Shown in pieces: positions 30,505 to 43,444 of a stretch of DNA of 64,000 nucleotides. How positions within the stretch are numbered: the stretch's first letter is position 1; every line of letters begins with the position of its first letter. Both the position numbers and the translations under genes were made by a program. The notes under the pieces are model-generated. The model worked only from the letters and a program-made list of their open reading frames with translations, was not told the DNA's origin and did not search any database. The DNA is from Tanypteryx hageni (Eukaryota > Arthropoda > Insecta > Odonata > Petaluridae): positions 60,700,907 through 60,764,906 of the forward strand of contig CM054115.1 of NCBI GenBank assembly GCA_028673005.1, read 5' to 3'.

Positions 30505-31140
30505 ACTTTCTCCATATACGTAGTATAGGGGAAAGTGTTGTGTTCATGAAAACAATCGACTTCGAGATTTCAACGGAAATACACGTTTTGAGGTCCCCTG
30601 AGCACGTTTTGACCATTTTCTCGATGTGTGTATGTGATAGCTTTTTTGCGGGTGCTCTAATTCAAAAAATATTAATCAGGTCATCGCAAAATTTTATATT
30701 TAACATTTTTATGACAGTCAAAAGAACTGATTAGTTTTTGGTAAAAATCGGTCGCCCGGAAGCGGGTTTTTACTCTTGTCACTTATCCGTTATTTTGAAA
30801 TAGTTGCTTTAATATTTGATAAATGTAAAAATATATTGGAATAAAAGTCGTAGGAAATTTAATTTTCAACAATCTTTGTTTGAAACATTTTTCCATATAA
30901 TGTATTGTTTAAGAGATATCTTATATATTTAGCTGCCACCACCATTCCACCTACGGACGTCTATTGTTAGCAATTGACGCTTAGTTACGTCTTAGTAACG
31001 CTCCTTTTTCTTTTCTTAATTGTTGGAGTTTTGTCGCTATGTACAATATTAGAAGGCTATGGTCTAAAATTTTCTAAAAATATTTATTATTATGTAACCT
31101 AATTTGAATTTTTAGATATATTACAGATGTGGAGAAAGTC
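30505..31140. mobile_element. Non-coding inverted-end element, copy 2 (opposite orientation)
   Basis: Begins ACTTTCTCCATATACG and ends GATGTGGAGAAAGTCA. It is the reverse-orientation counterpart of 23567-24215 over essentially its whole length, with scattered substitutions. Confidence 0.65.
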
Positions 31141-31979
31141 ATGTGGTGGCCACATCAGATTTTTTCAGTGGACTATCGAGACTTTTTGTGACCGACAAAT
31201 TTTGGCTGTTCAACAAAGAGTTATTGATATATACATTTTATAAATCTTTAAGATATTGTGACGCGTTTTATAATTTCTTATGATGATTTTGACTAATACC
31301 AACTTTGTTGAGACTTGGAATTCTTTTCCCGAAATATCGACGAGCCGGGCTGATTACACTGGCATGAAGATCTTTGGCACCCTTTCTCAGCAGTATTTCC
31401 ATTACCATTTGTAAGTAGGTAAATACTGCTAAATAGTCATGTCTGAACTTCCTAATATCTCGATATCCTTTCTTTAATTTCATCTCTATTATTGTTTGTT
31501 CTTATCACCATATATACATTGAAAATTTCTAAATAAAATCATTTTGAAGTAAGCGGTAGAATGGATTCTTGCCTTTACCGATTCCAATTCTATTCTAAAT
31601 GTAAAAAATGAAAAGTCATGCATAATTACATCATCGTTATTAGTTTTCTATCTCGTTATGTTTTATGTCAACTCAGTCCAATCAGTCCCCTCCATTGCTT
31701 AAACGTCATGTAAGATGCAGTTAATCTAGTTAACATATGTACCTCCAACCAATCTACCTATAGAATGCATAATTCATTGTATATTTAAATATCTTTTCAT
31801 GTTTCTTTGGTAAATAGAGTTTTGTGTGCCTGGCTTTTATGTTGTTATTAATCTTCCATAGAGTATTTCTCCGAAGAATGGAGTTCATTTTTAACATAGT
31901 ATGTGGGCTTTTCATCGTAATTTTAAATTCTTAGATGCAGGTAGAATGTGCAATTTTTTCGTTTTTCTACTGAGGTAAA
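31141..31979. other. Intergenic, nothing recognised
   Basis: AT-rich sequence with only short unmotivated frames on either strand. Confidence 0.4.
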
Positions 31980-31987
31980 GAGAAAGG

Positions 31988-32227
31988 CAGTGGCGCAACC
32001 AGCTAAACATTTGCCCACCTCATCCCAATATCGCAAATAATTTGACCGACTTCTTTCGCAGTAATTATAAGTTACACTTGAAAACAAATACTATATTTAT
32101 TGACTTGTGATTTTTTTTAATTCCATAGCGATATTTATGAAATAGTATTGCAAATTAGCAAAGAAGGATATGAAAATATGCTATTTATTATTTGTCACCC
32201 CAAAGTAAATTCCTGGCTGTGCCACTG
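31988..32227. mobile_element. hAT MITE
   Basis: Ends CAGTGGCGCAACCAGC and, reverse complemented, CAGTGGCACAGCCAGG. Near-identical 8-bp flanks GAGAAAGG (31980-31987) and GAGGAAGG (32228-32235). 240 bp, non-coding. Confidence 0.65.
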
Positions 32228-32235
32228 GAGGAAGG

Positions 32236-33590
32236 TATACCCTCTTAGCAAAATATCTTTTTGTGTGTCAAATATAAATAGTTGGTCGCGAATAGTTCTG
32301 AAGACCGGTGAAGGTCCTGTTCGGTGGGAGGAGGGGAAGATGGACAGGGAATAGTCAGCTGTGCTGTGAGGGAGTAAAAAAGAAAACAGGATTTTCTGTT
32401 CCTAGCTGTCATCGACCGGTTACATGCTTTTACGTACATGTACTTTTCTTGCTGGGTGCATAGTTTATTTTGAATTGAGAGAATACATTTCTGCATAAGA
32501 GGTTGAAGAATTTAAGAAAAAAAAGCATCATGAGCACCAGAGGTGCATTATGGTATTTGGGGGTTCTGGGTGCTGGCACTAAATGGAGACCCTCCAATTT
32601 GCATTGATGAAATAAAAACATAATAAAGATATTTTATTTTTTATACATTTAAAATGTAATAGAAAATAACAAAAATTGTGTACTTTTCTATCTTTTAGTT
32701 TAGAAAATTGTTCAATTGTATTAGTATAATCTATTTCTTTTCAATAAATAATATTGCTAAATTACTAATTTTTTCTTGGCCTAAATTATTCCTGAAAATT
32801 TTTAACTCGGGTCAAAATGGAAAAAGACCTTTCACCATTTGCATTTGAAACGCATTGACAAATATTTTCAATGAAATTAAAAATAACAACATTTGGGAAA
32901 CATTGAATGGCAATGAAAAATAGACCGGCAAAAAGTGAATTTGTAAGATTATACTCATCTGTTTAAAACTCCGGATCACAATTCGGGAAAAGAGAATATT
33001 TTCTTTATTACACATCCAATGTACTGGTGAACGCAAATGATTGCGAATGTTCTGTTAACTCAATAACTACATTAGATTGTTTCTGCTTCAGGGACATCAT
33101 AGGAGTAGATGGAGGATGCCAAGTAATTATGAATGTGCAGTCTTCTGCACTACTGATGTCCGAGATCATCTGCAGAATTCAGCTCTATCATGTGATACCA
33201 AGGAAGGATGGTGAGCAGTCATTTTTTGTGTTGCAAAGTTGGAGTGAGCTTCCTACTGCTCATATTAGGTTTTAGGCTTTGATGTGGCAGGTCTGTTGTC
33301 TCTTCTTTTTTGCACCTTTTTTAAAGCCATGTCACACGGACCAAGTTTATCTCACACTTTCTCTGAAAGAAGGTACCACACAAGAAATCGTAAGGTTTGG
33401 GGTGTGAAATGTGCGATTTTCTTAAAAGATGTTGTACGAGAAGTAGTTTAGAGCGCATACTATTTTCCTATGAGAGTTTCCATACAACGACTAATCAGAA
33501 TCAAGTATGGTGAAAAACATAAGAAAGCTAGTAGTCGACGTGGGTTTCCAGCTTCTGGTTAGCATGGTGTCAGTGTTATTGTCTCCATTG
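32236..33590. other. Intergenic, mostly unrecognised
   Basis: No host gene motif. The stretch 33325-33500 (GCCATGTCACACGGACCAAG onward) may be the left part of the element that carries the MADF-like frame at 33592. Confidence 0.35.
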
Positions 33591-33591
33591 A

Positions 33592-33864
33592 TTGAGTGAA
33601 ATGAGTGCTCCATGGAGTAGAGAAGCAGTTGAAGCTCGGATTATAAAATGGCAACACTTTCCTTGCCTTTATAATACAAAGGACAAAGTGCATTTTAATA
33701 AAAATGCACGACTGCAAGCTTTGCAGAATATTGCAGCAACCGTGAGCGAGCAGAGGCCGGGGACAACAGGCATAGACTGCAAGACGAAGATGCAGACTCT
33801 GCGTACACAGTATGCTGCAGAGAACAAGAAGATAATAAGTCCTTTTCTAGCCCACCAAAGTTGA
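33592..33864 (+). pseudogene. MADF/Myb-SANT-like fragment
   Basis: 90 codons beginning MSEMSAPWSREAVEARIIKW, then FPCLYNTKDKVHFNKNARLQ and IDCKTKMQTLRTQYAAENKK. The W-x(n)-hydrophobic pattern with PCLY and the KxxxLRxxYxxExxK helix fit a MADF-type DNA-binding domain. Such domains often come from the accessory gene of PIF/Harbinger transposons. It is only one domain long, and no DDE gene is seen next to it. Confidence 0.5.
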
Positions 33865-34057
33865 AACTGAACTTTGAAACAAAGATGTAGAGGGAGTTCA
33901 TACTTGTTGGAATCGCAAATGTTTGACATGAAATGCAAATAATTGGCATGAAACATCTAATGGTCATAAAAAAATTTGTTGCAAAGTGCAAATTTGTGAA
34001 CCGTAAGCACACTAAGTTCAAAAAGGTAGCGTAATTGTTTGTTTGTATAGAATTTCT

Positions 34058-34346
34058 GAGTAATCAACCTCTTGGATTATTATAGTCATTGCTCGCTCCA
34101 CACCGAACACACAGAAGTGAGGAGGGAATCCTGTTGCCAGCATTAGCCTACTCTTTATGAAGAGCACCAAGAGAGCCAACTGCTTAACGTCCCTTCCGAA
34201 GATGGAGTGCTGACTTGTATGGTCTCCTTCAAGTACACATGTAAGGGGCAGGATGATCCCAGGTTGAAAAATCTGACCGCCAGATTAGAACCTGGAACTA
34301 CTGCATGGACGGCCAATGCTCTAACCACTCTGCCACCACCCCACTA
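34058..34346 (-). mobile_element. tRNA-derived SINE, copy 1 (minus)
   Basis: Read on the minus strand it starts GGGTGGTGGCAGAGTGG (A box), has GGTTCTAATCT (degenerate B box), then a body with TTTTTCAACCTGGGATCATC, CTTCGGAAGGGACGTTAAGC and AAGAGTAGGCTAATGCTGGC. It ends ATAATCCAAGAGGTTGATTA. The same body occurs in plus orientation at 35690-36014. Confidence 0.75.
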
Positions 34347-34383
34347 CAGAAATAATGAAAGACTATGGATTCTGTAAGTAAAT

Positions 34384-34870
34384 AATGGCAGACTGGAATC
34401 AGTATGTGAAAGAAGTATTAGTAAATTTCACATCCAATGCAAAAAAATAGGTGGTCCAAAGAGGATGGTTGAAGCAGACAAAAGTATGTTTGTCAAATGC
34501 AAATTCAACAGAGGACACTGTAAAGGTACAATGGGTATTTAGGGACATGGAGAGAGAAAGCAGAAAAGTATTCCTAGGACCAGTGTATTAAAGAAATGCG
34601 AATACATTAATAAAATTGCTAAAGGAATGGTTATGGCTAGGGACATGAACTGTAACAGATTGCTGGAAATATTATGGATGATTGGAAAGCGAGAGATACA
34701 TCAACCAGTCAGTAAATCATAGTATCATCTTCAAGGCTGAGGTAACAGCTCAGACAAATACCACGTGAAGTATCTGGTGCCATTTCATAACACCACTATA
34801 CAACAGTGCAAATTTTAGTATTACTTAACCAATTGCATTTAAAAAGATGGTGAAAGAAAATAAGAACAAG
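34384..34870 (+). pseudogene. Merlin (IS1016/IS1595-type) transposase relic
   Basis: In shifted frames the translation gives VEADKSMFVKCKFNRGHCKG, then VQWVFRDMERESRKVFLGPV, then TDCWKYYG, then ERYINQSVNHSIIFKAEVTA, QTNTT. These match, in order, the first catalytic Asp block, the QWVFGGIER block, the SDCWKAY block with the second Asp, and the NHS...THTNTIES region of DDE transposases of the Merlin/ISXO2 group. Several stops; inactive. Confidence 0.7.
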
Positions 34871-35689
34871 ATGAATAAATATTTAGAAACAGTGAGGGGA
34901 AATAGACCCAACCCAAAGCAAAAACTCGTCAAAATTGAACCCTACCCAATCCAACAGCAACTTTAACTGCAAAAGACTAAAATTGCATCAAAGCAATGTA
35001 AAACAGTAAAAATGAATATGTGAAAGACAGAAATAAATCCGTAAAAAAGCAAATGTTTAATTTGAGTGTAAAACATAACTGAATATCATTGGAATAGAGA
35101 AGTGGAGAACCAATGAAGGCAAGACAAAGTTGGAATGAAGTTGGGACTGTAGTAACCGACTGTAGCCTAAAACGCTGTTCTTTTCATGAAATTCATATTA
35201 CAGTAAAACCTCTGTCTTATGAACTCCTTTAGAACAAAAAACTCTGTATAACAAATTAAAGCATCGCTCAAAACAATTTTAGTGGCTTAATTATACAGGT
35301 AACCTCTATATTACGAACCTCTGATAACTATGAAACCTCTCATTTAGGAAGTAAAAATTGCATCCGTTCTACTTCAAATGAACCTCTATTAAGCGAAATT
35401 CGTAATGATTCGGAATTAAAAGTTTTGATTTGCTGTGTAGCAGCTCATAAGTTAATATCATTATTGATGTCTTGCTTCCGCAAAATCATGATGTATAATG
35501 GATACTTTTTACATAACTGCATTATTTTCTATTCATGCTATTTCTGCATATCAATATTAGTCCATCCTTTAAACCTTTTTTCTGCATCCACATGCATTCA
35601 TTCTAATTCAATATTTCTCACAAATTACTTTTTCCAATTAACCCACTGTCAACGAGAAAGTTGTGCAACAAGTCTTCCTTACTAGGGCA

Positions 35690-36014
35690 GTGCCAGTGGT
35701 GTGTAGTGGTTAGGGTACTGTCTGCTACTTGCCTGCTGCTCAAAGGGGCAGTAGGCATGATTCCTGTGAAAGTAGGATTTTTTCTGGCAGAGGTTGGATT
35801 TTTCAACCTGGAATCATCCTGCCCCCTGCTTTTGTGGTTTGATGAGACTGCGCAAAGTCAGTGCTTCGTCCTTCGGAAGGGAAATTAAGCATTTGGATCC
35901 CTTGGTGCTTTTTGTGAAGAGTAGGCTAATGCTGGCACCAGGTTTCCCTTCTTCCTTCTGTGTGTGTGTGCAGTTGATGACAGTGCAAAATGACAATGGC
36001 AGTCGACACACTTA
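35690..36014 (+). mobile_element. tRNA-derived SINE, copy 2 (plus)
   Basis: A-box region GGTGTGTAGTGGTTAG (from 35698), B-box-like GGCATGATTCC (35754-35764). The body shares TTTTTCAACCTGGAATCATC, CTTCGGAAGGGAAATTAAGC, AAGAGTAGGCTAATGCTGGC with 34058-34346. The tail differs: (TG)n then CAGTTGATGACAGTG. A different tRNA-like head and tail on one conserved core suggests two subfamilies. Confidence 0.7.
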
Positions 36015-36581
36015 AAAATCAATTAAACTAAAACTTTCTTACTAGCTAAATAAAGTAAAAAGGTTCTTATTGGCCATCAAACTTTCCCTATACATTTCCC
36101 ATCAATTTCAGTTTCCATTTGTTATTCCAATTTTATTTTGCTTTCGTACGTACCTATGTTGTTTCCTTGCCTGAAATGGTGCTGCCACTGCAGTTACCAT
36201 AATAACAGACTTGTTCTGCATGTTATTTAAAATTTATATTATAAATTGGAGATTTAGTTCATAAAATTTTAAATGCATAAAATTGCAGCAACCTGTTTAT
36301 TCTTATTTAGGATATTTAATGGCAGTCATTTTGAAATCATTACGGCATGAATATGAAAAAAGCTGGATGTACTTTTTCACGAAAATGGATTTGAAAATCA
36401 TTAGTATTCAGTGTAAATAATATTATCATTACTGGGAAAATGCATTCATTTTTGACTGCTCAGTTCAGCGAGTAACAATGATTACTCAAAAGCTGTGTTA
36501 GGTGCTATTGTCTTATTATTAAAATTTACAATTTGTGGCAAAATAATGTAAATAAATTATCTCGTTTGGTGTAAGTATATA

Positions 36582-38050
36582 TATACTGGCATGCCTCATT
36601 TAGTGCATATTCATTTTGCACATTTTGATATAGCAAGATTGGCATCTCGGGACTAAAATTTTACTTTTTGAAAATTTATAAAATATAGTTCCTAAATTCT
36701 ATGGTCTTTTATTACCGTCCCAACATTTTCTCACTTACCTTCATTCATGCATCACATTCTGTTCAGTGATAGTCATTCCATGCTAATTTAAAATAAATTG
36801 TGTTTATTTATACATTTATTAGTAGCTTTATTTATATTTCACTCGTTCACTTTTACAATGTTTTTTACATTGGTTTGCACAATTCCACAGCCTTTTGCAG
36901 TGATGCTAACATTGGAAGTTCTAAACTTGTTAACATTACTGTTGAGATGTGCAGAGTTGTTCGCTTTGGATGGGTTTTTGCTTAGGATTGGGTTAGGTGA
37001 AAAAACTCTTAGCAAATGTTATTAGAAAATTGTGATTTTCCATCATAAAGAATTAATTTTTTGAAGCTTTTGTGTTCATTTATGTTCATAATAAATAATT
37101 AATTCAAAATAATCATCGTATACTTAAGTTTCTTGACTTTAAATTAGCATATATATGTACTTATGTATAACACACTCACCTGTATAATGTGCACCCATAC
37201 ATTTTTCCAAAAAATCCCTACTTTTTCGTATACCCTTCGTATAACATGCACTAGATTTTGAGAGGTATAAGAACAAAACTATAGAATTATATTGTCATGT
37301 TAGGTATTAAATAGAGTACCATATATAAATACAGACCATCCATGGGTTACGCAAGACTCGACTTATGCAAATCCGACTTTACGTAAAAAGCTCCAGAAAT
37401 AAATTTTTTAAATCCGAAAATTCCAAGTTGCGGAAATTTGCTTACATGGAAAAACTTTTCAGGCTTAAAGGTCATCATTATCTAAATAAAATTATTTTAA
37501 TTTTTGTATACTTTGTTTATTGTTTTCGATACATGTTTTGTGGAAGGTCTACCTGGCGATTTCGCGGGATATTTCAACAATCAACCGATGAGCTAGTGAA
37601 ATGTGAAGTATTTGGAGAGGATGGAAATACAATTGTTAGGAAGTAATTAGGTGTTTGATATGTTTAATTATTATATGTATAAGCTGGATTATCAATAATT
37701 AGCATGGTTTTCCCTTCAATTCACCCAAAAAGTGAGAAACTGGTGCAAGGTAGGCACACTTTAGTTTTTTATTTTAATTGCACAGAAGTGTTACCCGTGT
37801 ATAACGCGCACCCTTACTTTTTGACCTAAAATTTGGTCTTCAAGCTGTGTTATACACAAGTATATACAGCAGTATATAAAAATGGCCTATCACTTTATAA
37901 ATTGATAGATAAAAATAGTAAAATTTCTGAAAAGTAAAAATCAACCAGGGTAAGTGCTATGTTACAAACCGTTCATTTAGCGCAATTTCAGTTGGTGCAC
38001 AGATGTCTAGGAACACCTTTCTTGCAATAAGCGAGGCATGCCTGTATATA
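36582..38050 (+). mobile_element. Tigger-like element, composite
   Basis: Outer inverted ends TACTGGCATGCCTCATTTAG and, from the right, TATACAGGCATGCCTCGCTT. Interior includes a fragment ending STDELVKCEVFGEDGNTIVR, K (to 37646), and a second Tigger end like the one at 28.8 kb (CACAGAAGTGTTACCCGTGT at about 37783). At least two related elements are nested or recombined. No intact transposase. Confidence 0.55.
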
Positions 38051-38447
38051 CATATACGAGTCTTCAGTGCTTGCATACTACAAGCGCTTAAAATGTCACC
38101 ATACACATAGATCTATACTCGTAAATAAACTAACAAGACAAGCATTTGAACTATCCAGAGCCAATATAAATAAGATAATAGTCTTAATTTTTGACGTATC
38201 TATCCAGAATTTCTTAATTCTCTGGCGATCAACTCACATCCAAGTTTTCAAATTTCAACTTGCATGGCTCAGATTGCCATGTTTCAGCAATAACTATAAT
38301 CATCATTAAGACAATAGCATATAAGTTACACTAAAATTTATGTAAAAATTAGGATATTTTGTGTGTTGGGATTATGTTGACATTGTCAGTGCCTTTTAGT
38401 ACATATCCGGATTAAAAAAATTAATTTAAAATTATCACATCATCATA

Positions 38448-39387
38448 CATGGGTAAGTCAAACAGTTAAAGCAATTTATTTTTTATTAAATCTAGAAAGG
38501 TAAAATGTACAAACTTTTAGTATCATTTTTCAACGTAGTGTCTTTGCTTTACCAGACACTTGTTAAATCGGTCCACAAGCTTCTTAATGCCACATGAGAA
38601 GAATGTTTTCAGTTGTTCCTGCAGCCAAGTATGCACCACTTCTTTGACATTGTCATCATGTAAAAATCAATGTCCATGCAATGCTTTTTTCCGAGGACCA
38701 AAAAGGTGACAATCACTTGAGGCAAGGTCTGGACTGTAGGATGGGAGAGGAAGAATTTCGTATTTAAGCTCTTGAATTGTTTTAATGGTTGCAGCATCTG
38801 AATGAGGTCAAGCATCGCCACGATGCAAAAGAACACCTTTTGACAGCAATCCTCTACATTTACTGCGAATAGCATGAACATTGCTGTATTTCAGGCCATC
38901 GTGCATGGTGGAATACACAGCTCCATAGTTGGTCTAACATTTCGGCAACAGCAATAACAGTAATCTGTCTGTTTTCTCGTATGAGAGCATTAACTCACTC
39001 AACATTGTTTGCTGTTCTTGAACTTGTCAGATGGGCTGAAGGTTCTTCATCAAGCAAACTTGTTGTCACTTTTGAACTTTTCTACTCATTTGTAGTTTTC
39101 TTTGTCTTATACACATACTGTGTTAACATTCTCCTGTAAATCTTGGACGGTTTGACCCCTTCTGACGACAAAAATCTGCTGACAGCACGGTGTTCACTAA
39201 CAGTGCAATCGGAAAGCGGAGTTGGAATGTTTATCACTCAACTGTATATGACACATTGAGCACTGACAGCTGGGAAGACATGTTTAGACTTGTTTGACTG
39301 CATAGCAAGTATAATGACCTTGAGATTGCGTTCTGACATTGTTTATTATTATTACATGCAAATTGCCTTTACTTTTTGATTTCCCTG
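38448..39387 (-). mobile_element. mariner-like element with TA duplication
   Basis: TA at 38446-38447 and 39388-39389. Inverted ends CATGGGTAAGTCAAACAGTT and CAGGGAAATCAAAAAGTAAA. The minus strand encodes, in broken frames, FRSEGVKPSKIYRRMLTQYV, then NRQITVIAVAEMLDQLW, then HSDAATIKTIQEL, LPSYSPDLASSDCHLFGPRK, HTWLQEQLKTFFSCGIKKLV. These are the mariner HTH and the YSPDLAPSDxHLFG region following the second catalytic Asp. Confidence 0.8.
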
Positions 39388-40286
39388 TATATGTGTACGT
39401 CGTTGGCTGATATCAAATGGATTATAATGCAGTCTAAGCATTAAATCAGTGCTCTTGAAATATGGAGAATCAATTCCCATTGAAAGGCATTGGAGTTGTT
39501 GCTATGGTAGTTAATATTTTTCATTGTTGAAAACCAAAAACTTTTCATAATTTTATGATTAAAATCAAATTTTTATGCAAATTCAGCATGGATTTGAATT
39601 TTGTCTTCAAGAATAATAAACTTGATTTTTTTATCCAATGTATGGTGCATGTTCCGACTTTGTATCTTAATTTTAAATAATTTAAAAAAGCAATTTTATA
39701 TATCCCTGCACAGTTTTCAATGCTTTTCTTATGGGTGTTTAAAATTGGATTTTGGGGTCAAAAACACCCCTTAAGACCTTGACAACCGGGGTATTTAAAT
39801 CCAATCTATTCATGTTGGACTGGGCTTTTTAAATAATTTAAACCCAATCGATGTCAATATACTAAATCAGTGTGAAATGCTTATTTTTAACAGTTTTTCG
39901 AAATTTTTGAAGTGTTTTACTCACCAGATATCCTAGAACTTCTTTTTTGAGTGATAGTCACTTAAAAATGTTTCCTTTGTCACTTTTCTAGCCACTATCC
40001 CTGAGAGATATTTCTTCTTCTCCTTCCTCACTATCTTCCGCATATCTCCCAAAAGTCTATCTGGATGGTCCTTCCGAGGTGCTCACTGACTCAACTCCCC
40101 TCTCACAATCAGTGTCATTGCTGGATGATGCACTTCTCTCTGCCTCACTCTTAGCCCAAGCCTTTGCTAGTTCAACTACAAATTGCTAATTTTGAAGATG
40201 GAAAATGTGAGTTTAGACTATTACTGTATGTAATTTATATACTGTGCAGGTTGGAAATTATTATGTATCTGAATGAATCTTGGAGC

Positions 40287-40544
40287 CAAGGGCGGATCAA
40301 CTTATCGGGCATTTGGGCAGGCCCCAATGGGCTGTTCAAGTAGCAAAATTGAAAATATATAAAAAAAGTTTGTTGAAATATTTATGCCGTGACATGGAAA
40401 AATACTAAAATAATGTTAATTCTTATGTGAATAATGTTTTGAATTTTGTTTGTGAGTATATATAAATATTTAAATAAAAAAATCATAACTGTAAGGGTTC
40501 AAATAAAAACCTCCAGGGTGATATTCTCCCTTGATCCGCCCCTG
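40287..40544. mobile_element. hAT MITE
   Basis: Ends CAAGGGCGGATCAA and, reverse complemented, CAGGGGCGGATCAA. Flanking 8-mers CTTGGAGC and CTGTGAGC agree at 6 of 8 positions. 258 bp, non-coding. Confidence 0.6.
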
Positions 40545-41479
40545 CTGTGAGCCATGTTTCTTGAGTTGCTATGAATGACAGTGTGGTTCCATACGGCAAT
40601 TGAGTGTAAAATTGGAGCAGGCTGGCCAACCACATAGTATGTTTTAGACTACACAAAGCCATCTTATCTGCTCCATTGGAATGTCAAGTTGAAGTAAAGG
40701 TTCGAACCATTACAATCAACTTAGAGTACTAAATAGTTTGTCTAATTAAGTTAGATTGTAAAAGCATTTTCTATATGAGAATTAATATTAGAAATTTAAA
40801 GCTGATATTATTTAACTGTTGAATTAATAAAATGGTTTCATTCACATAGGTGTATAAGTCATGAAAATTCCAACGCACTGACCTGGGGTGAGCAGTGATG
40901 GAGTCCTCTTGCCCAAAACATTCTTAGATCTTGAGAACTTAACCAATGAAGACTAAGTCCTTTCATAGATAAATTCTCAGGTTCAGACCATCTGTAAACT
41001 GGAACTACTTCAAGGTTCATCATTGTCCAACTTCAGTACCAGTGGCCTTTGTTACAAAAATAAAAATTAAGAATATTTTTATTAGCATTTAAAAATCTTA
41101 TGATTGCTACACAAAATATTGATAAAGGCACTGTAATCCATTTATGTACTATTATGAAAAATGATTGTATGTGAAAATAGGCATTTTTTAAATATCTAGG
41201 AGAGTGCAAATTTATTTATTATAAATACATGATAATTTTTATTAAAAATAATATTATTCAAATGCCATTGCATTAAATAAATTTCCTAATTATTTGTTTT
41301 TGAAAATTTTCAACAAAATGTGCATTTTCTTTACAAGTGACAAGAAATAATTTTCAGTAAGCTAGAAAAATAAATGGAGGAAGTATCAGTCAATAAATTT
41401 CATTGAGTAGGGAAATGTGAAGCTTTGGGAGAAGATTCATTAGTTTTTAATTCATGTATAATAATGTAACTACCCAAAT

Positions 41480-42370
41480 AGTACATACCAAATTTTTCAG
41501 CATATAACACTTTTTTCTCAGGTAAATGACCCCAAAATCAGTCTTATATCCCAAAAGTAAGATTATTACTGTCCTCAATACTGACAGGAGCACAATCATC
41601 TCCAAAAGGAATAATTGGCAGTAATTCATATCAAAAACAATAAAATATACATTATTAATAATTAATACTGAAAAATTGGTTAATATATACAGTAATACCT
41701 TATGCAACATGAATTCCATCAAGGCATTTTCATTATTGCACTTTATTACATGTCTGCTTTCAGTAAATACAATTTTGGTGCATTTTAGACAGTCATATGT
41801 TTTAGTTTCTAATGGGCTCGTTGAATAGCATGCTTAATGTCACAGAACACTATAATTGCAGTAGATACGATAAAAATTTTGTAAATATCTAGGATAAATA
41901 CCATTTCATATATTCAGATCTCAATTGCTACAAAAGTAAAAGGATATGCCTACACTGTTGCCTATAAGCTTCAAATAATTCAATATGCAAAAATGCATCA
42001 TTTCTGTCCACCTCCTACAGAAGAAATGATCTGTGAATAGAAAAAAACAGAAAGAGACTGAAGGTGACAGGAAAAGAGAAACAGCCTTTGTAAGGTTGGT
42101 CTTAAATGGCCATAACTAGAGAAGGAAATGATGGTTAGTAGAACAGAGGAAGTTAGGTATTACTGTATCGATCAGAATCGTTATGTATGATGCAAAAAGT
42201 GTTGCAGAAGAAAAAGAACTAGTTGAATGTACGTATCATTATTACCTATGCATTCCATTTATTATTTATTCCATTAAAATTTCATCTTGCACTTAGGTTC
42301 ATGTAAGTACTATCTGTAAAGGGTATCTACATGTGCAATATGTGTGACACACTCAGATACCCTAATTAAG
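41480..42370 (+). mobile_element. Tigger/pogo-like relic, copy 2
   Basis: Collinear with the Tigger-like relic at 1450-3870 but without the piggyBac insertion: CATATGTTTTAGTTTCTAAT, GAATAGCATGCTTAATGTCA, TATGCCTACACTGTTGCCTA, GGTTGGTCTTAAATGGCC, CATTCCATTTATTATTTATT. It gives the empty-site allele at paralogous level for that insertion. No intact frame. Confidence 0.6.
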
Positions 42371-43225
42371 ACTTCAGCAATGGAGGTGATTTAAATTCTA
42401 GTCTATCCCATGGACGGGATATTTAAACAAAAGTTGGGACTTTGACATACGGAGACAGTTATCTTTTATTCTATTCAACGGATTCGCATGCAATTTTCAT
42501 ATAATTACAATAATACTATTGTTATATGTTTATTTTTGTTGTGATATTCTTATAAAGTATTACAATATCGCTCGGCGAATAGAATATCATTTCATAAAAT
42601 AAGAATGATTAGCATAATAGTATTTCTTTTAGGCATACAAGATTTGTTTTGTTGCCTCCAACTCCATTCTAATAGCATGGTCAAGATATTCATAAACAGA
42701 TTTCAGATAGTTTATCTCTTCTTCATTCTCATGATTACGCAGTCCCATCTCAGAGCAGCCCTTCCCTGTCTCTGGCTCTGCCCCGCAGTCTCTCACACAC
42801 AATTCATGGCATTCAAGAATTGTTTACAAGTAGCACCAGATGGACCTACAGTGCGAATGAGGGTGGCGAACACCATCTCAAAAACTAGTCCGTATTTTCT
42901 TTCCTCTCGCATGATCTATTTGTTGAAAGAAAGCTCGTCTTAGCATGGACTGAATTTTTTAAATCCGTAAATGTCCCTTTGGCTCTATTATTTGAGAAAT
43001 ACTATGAATTGATTACAAACATGAATAAGACCATAAAACTTTAGAAATTATAACTTTATTTTAATTACCTTAATAGTTTCATTTTGTGTTGTAAGCCTCG
43101 AAAAGGAAACACGTTGCCTCTTGCATTTTTGTATTGTTCCGCATATCTATTAGTTTCTTCTGCTATTATTTTTATCCGATCTTTGTCATAAATAGTTCAA
43201 AACATTCAACAACATAAACCACGCA

Positions 43226-43444
43226 TTAAGCAACATTCTGAGCTCTGCAGTTTCCATTAAATACCTCCTGTTGTGCATCTTCACTATCTGGCTGATTTAT
43301 GGGTTCGTCTGCAACATCATCAATATAACTAAAACCACTATCATTATCATATTCACTCTCACTACTATGTGAGATGTCATTGATTTCCTTGAACATTTTT
43401 TGCAACTCTTCATCACTGAAACCCAGTGCACATCTACTAGCCAT
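43226..43444 (-). pseudogene. Possible piggyBac-type N-terminal fragment
   Basis: 72 codons: MASRCALGFSDEELQKMFKE then an acidic Ser/Asp/Glu-rich stretch (SSESEYDNDSG, DSEDAQQE). An SDEEL start followed by an acidic low-complexity region is common at the N-terminus of piggyBac-derived transposases, but the conserved domain is absent, so this is weakly supported. Confidence 0.35.

Noticed and set aside
37365..37646. 93-codon frame as a host gene
   Set aside because: Its end (DELVKCEVFGEDGNTIVRK) and surrounding repeat match a Tigger-like element also present at 28.4-28.9 kb.
39990..40180. Minus-strand Ser/Glu-rich open stretch (VVELAKAWAKSEAERSASSS) as an exon
   Set aside because: Short, no splice sites of quality and no recognised family; may be a decayed transposase tail but cannot be supported.
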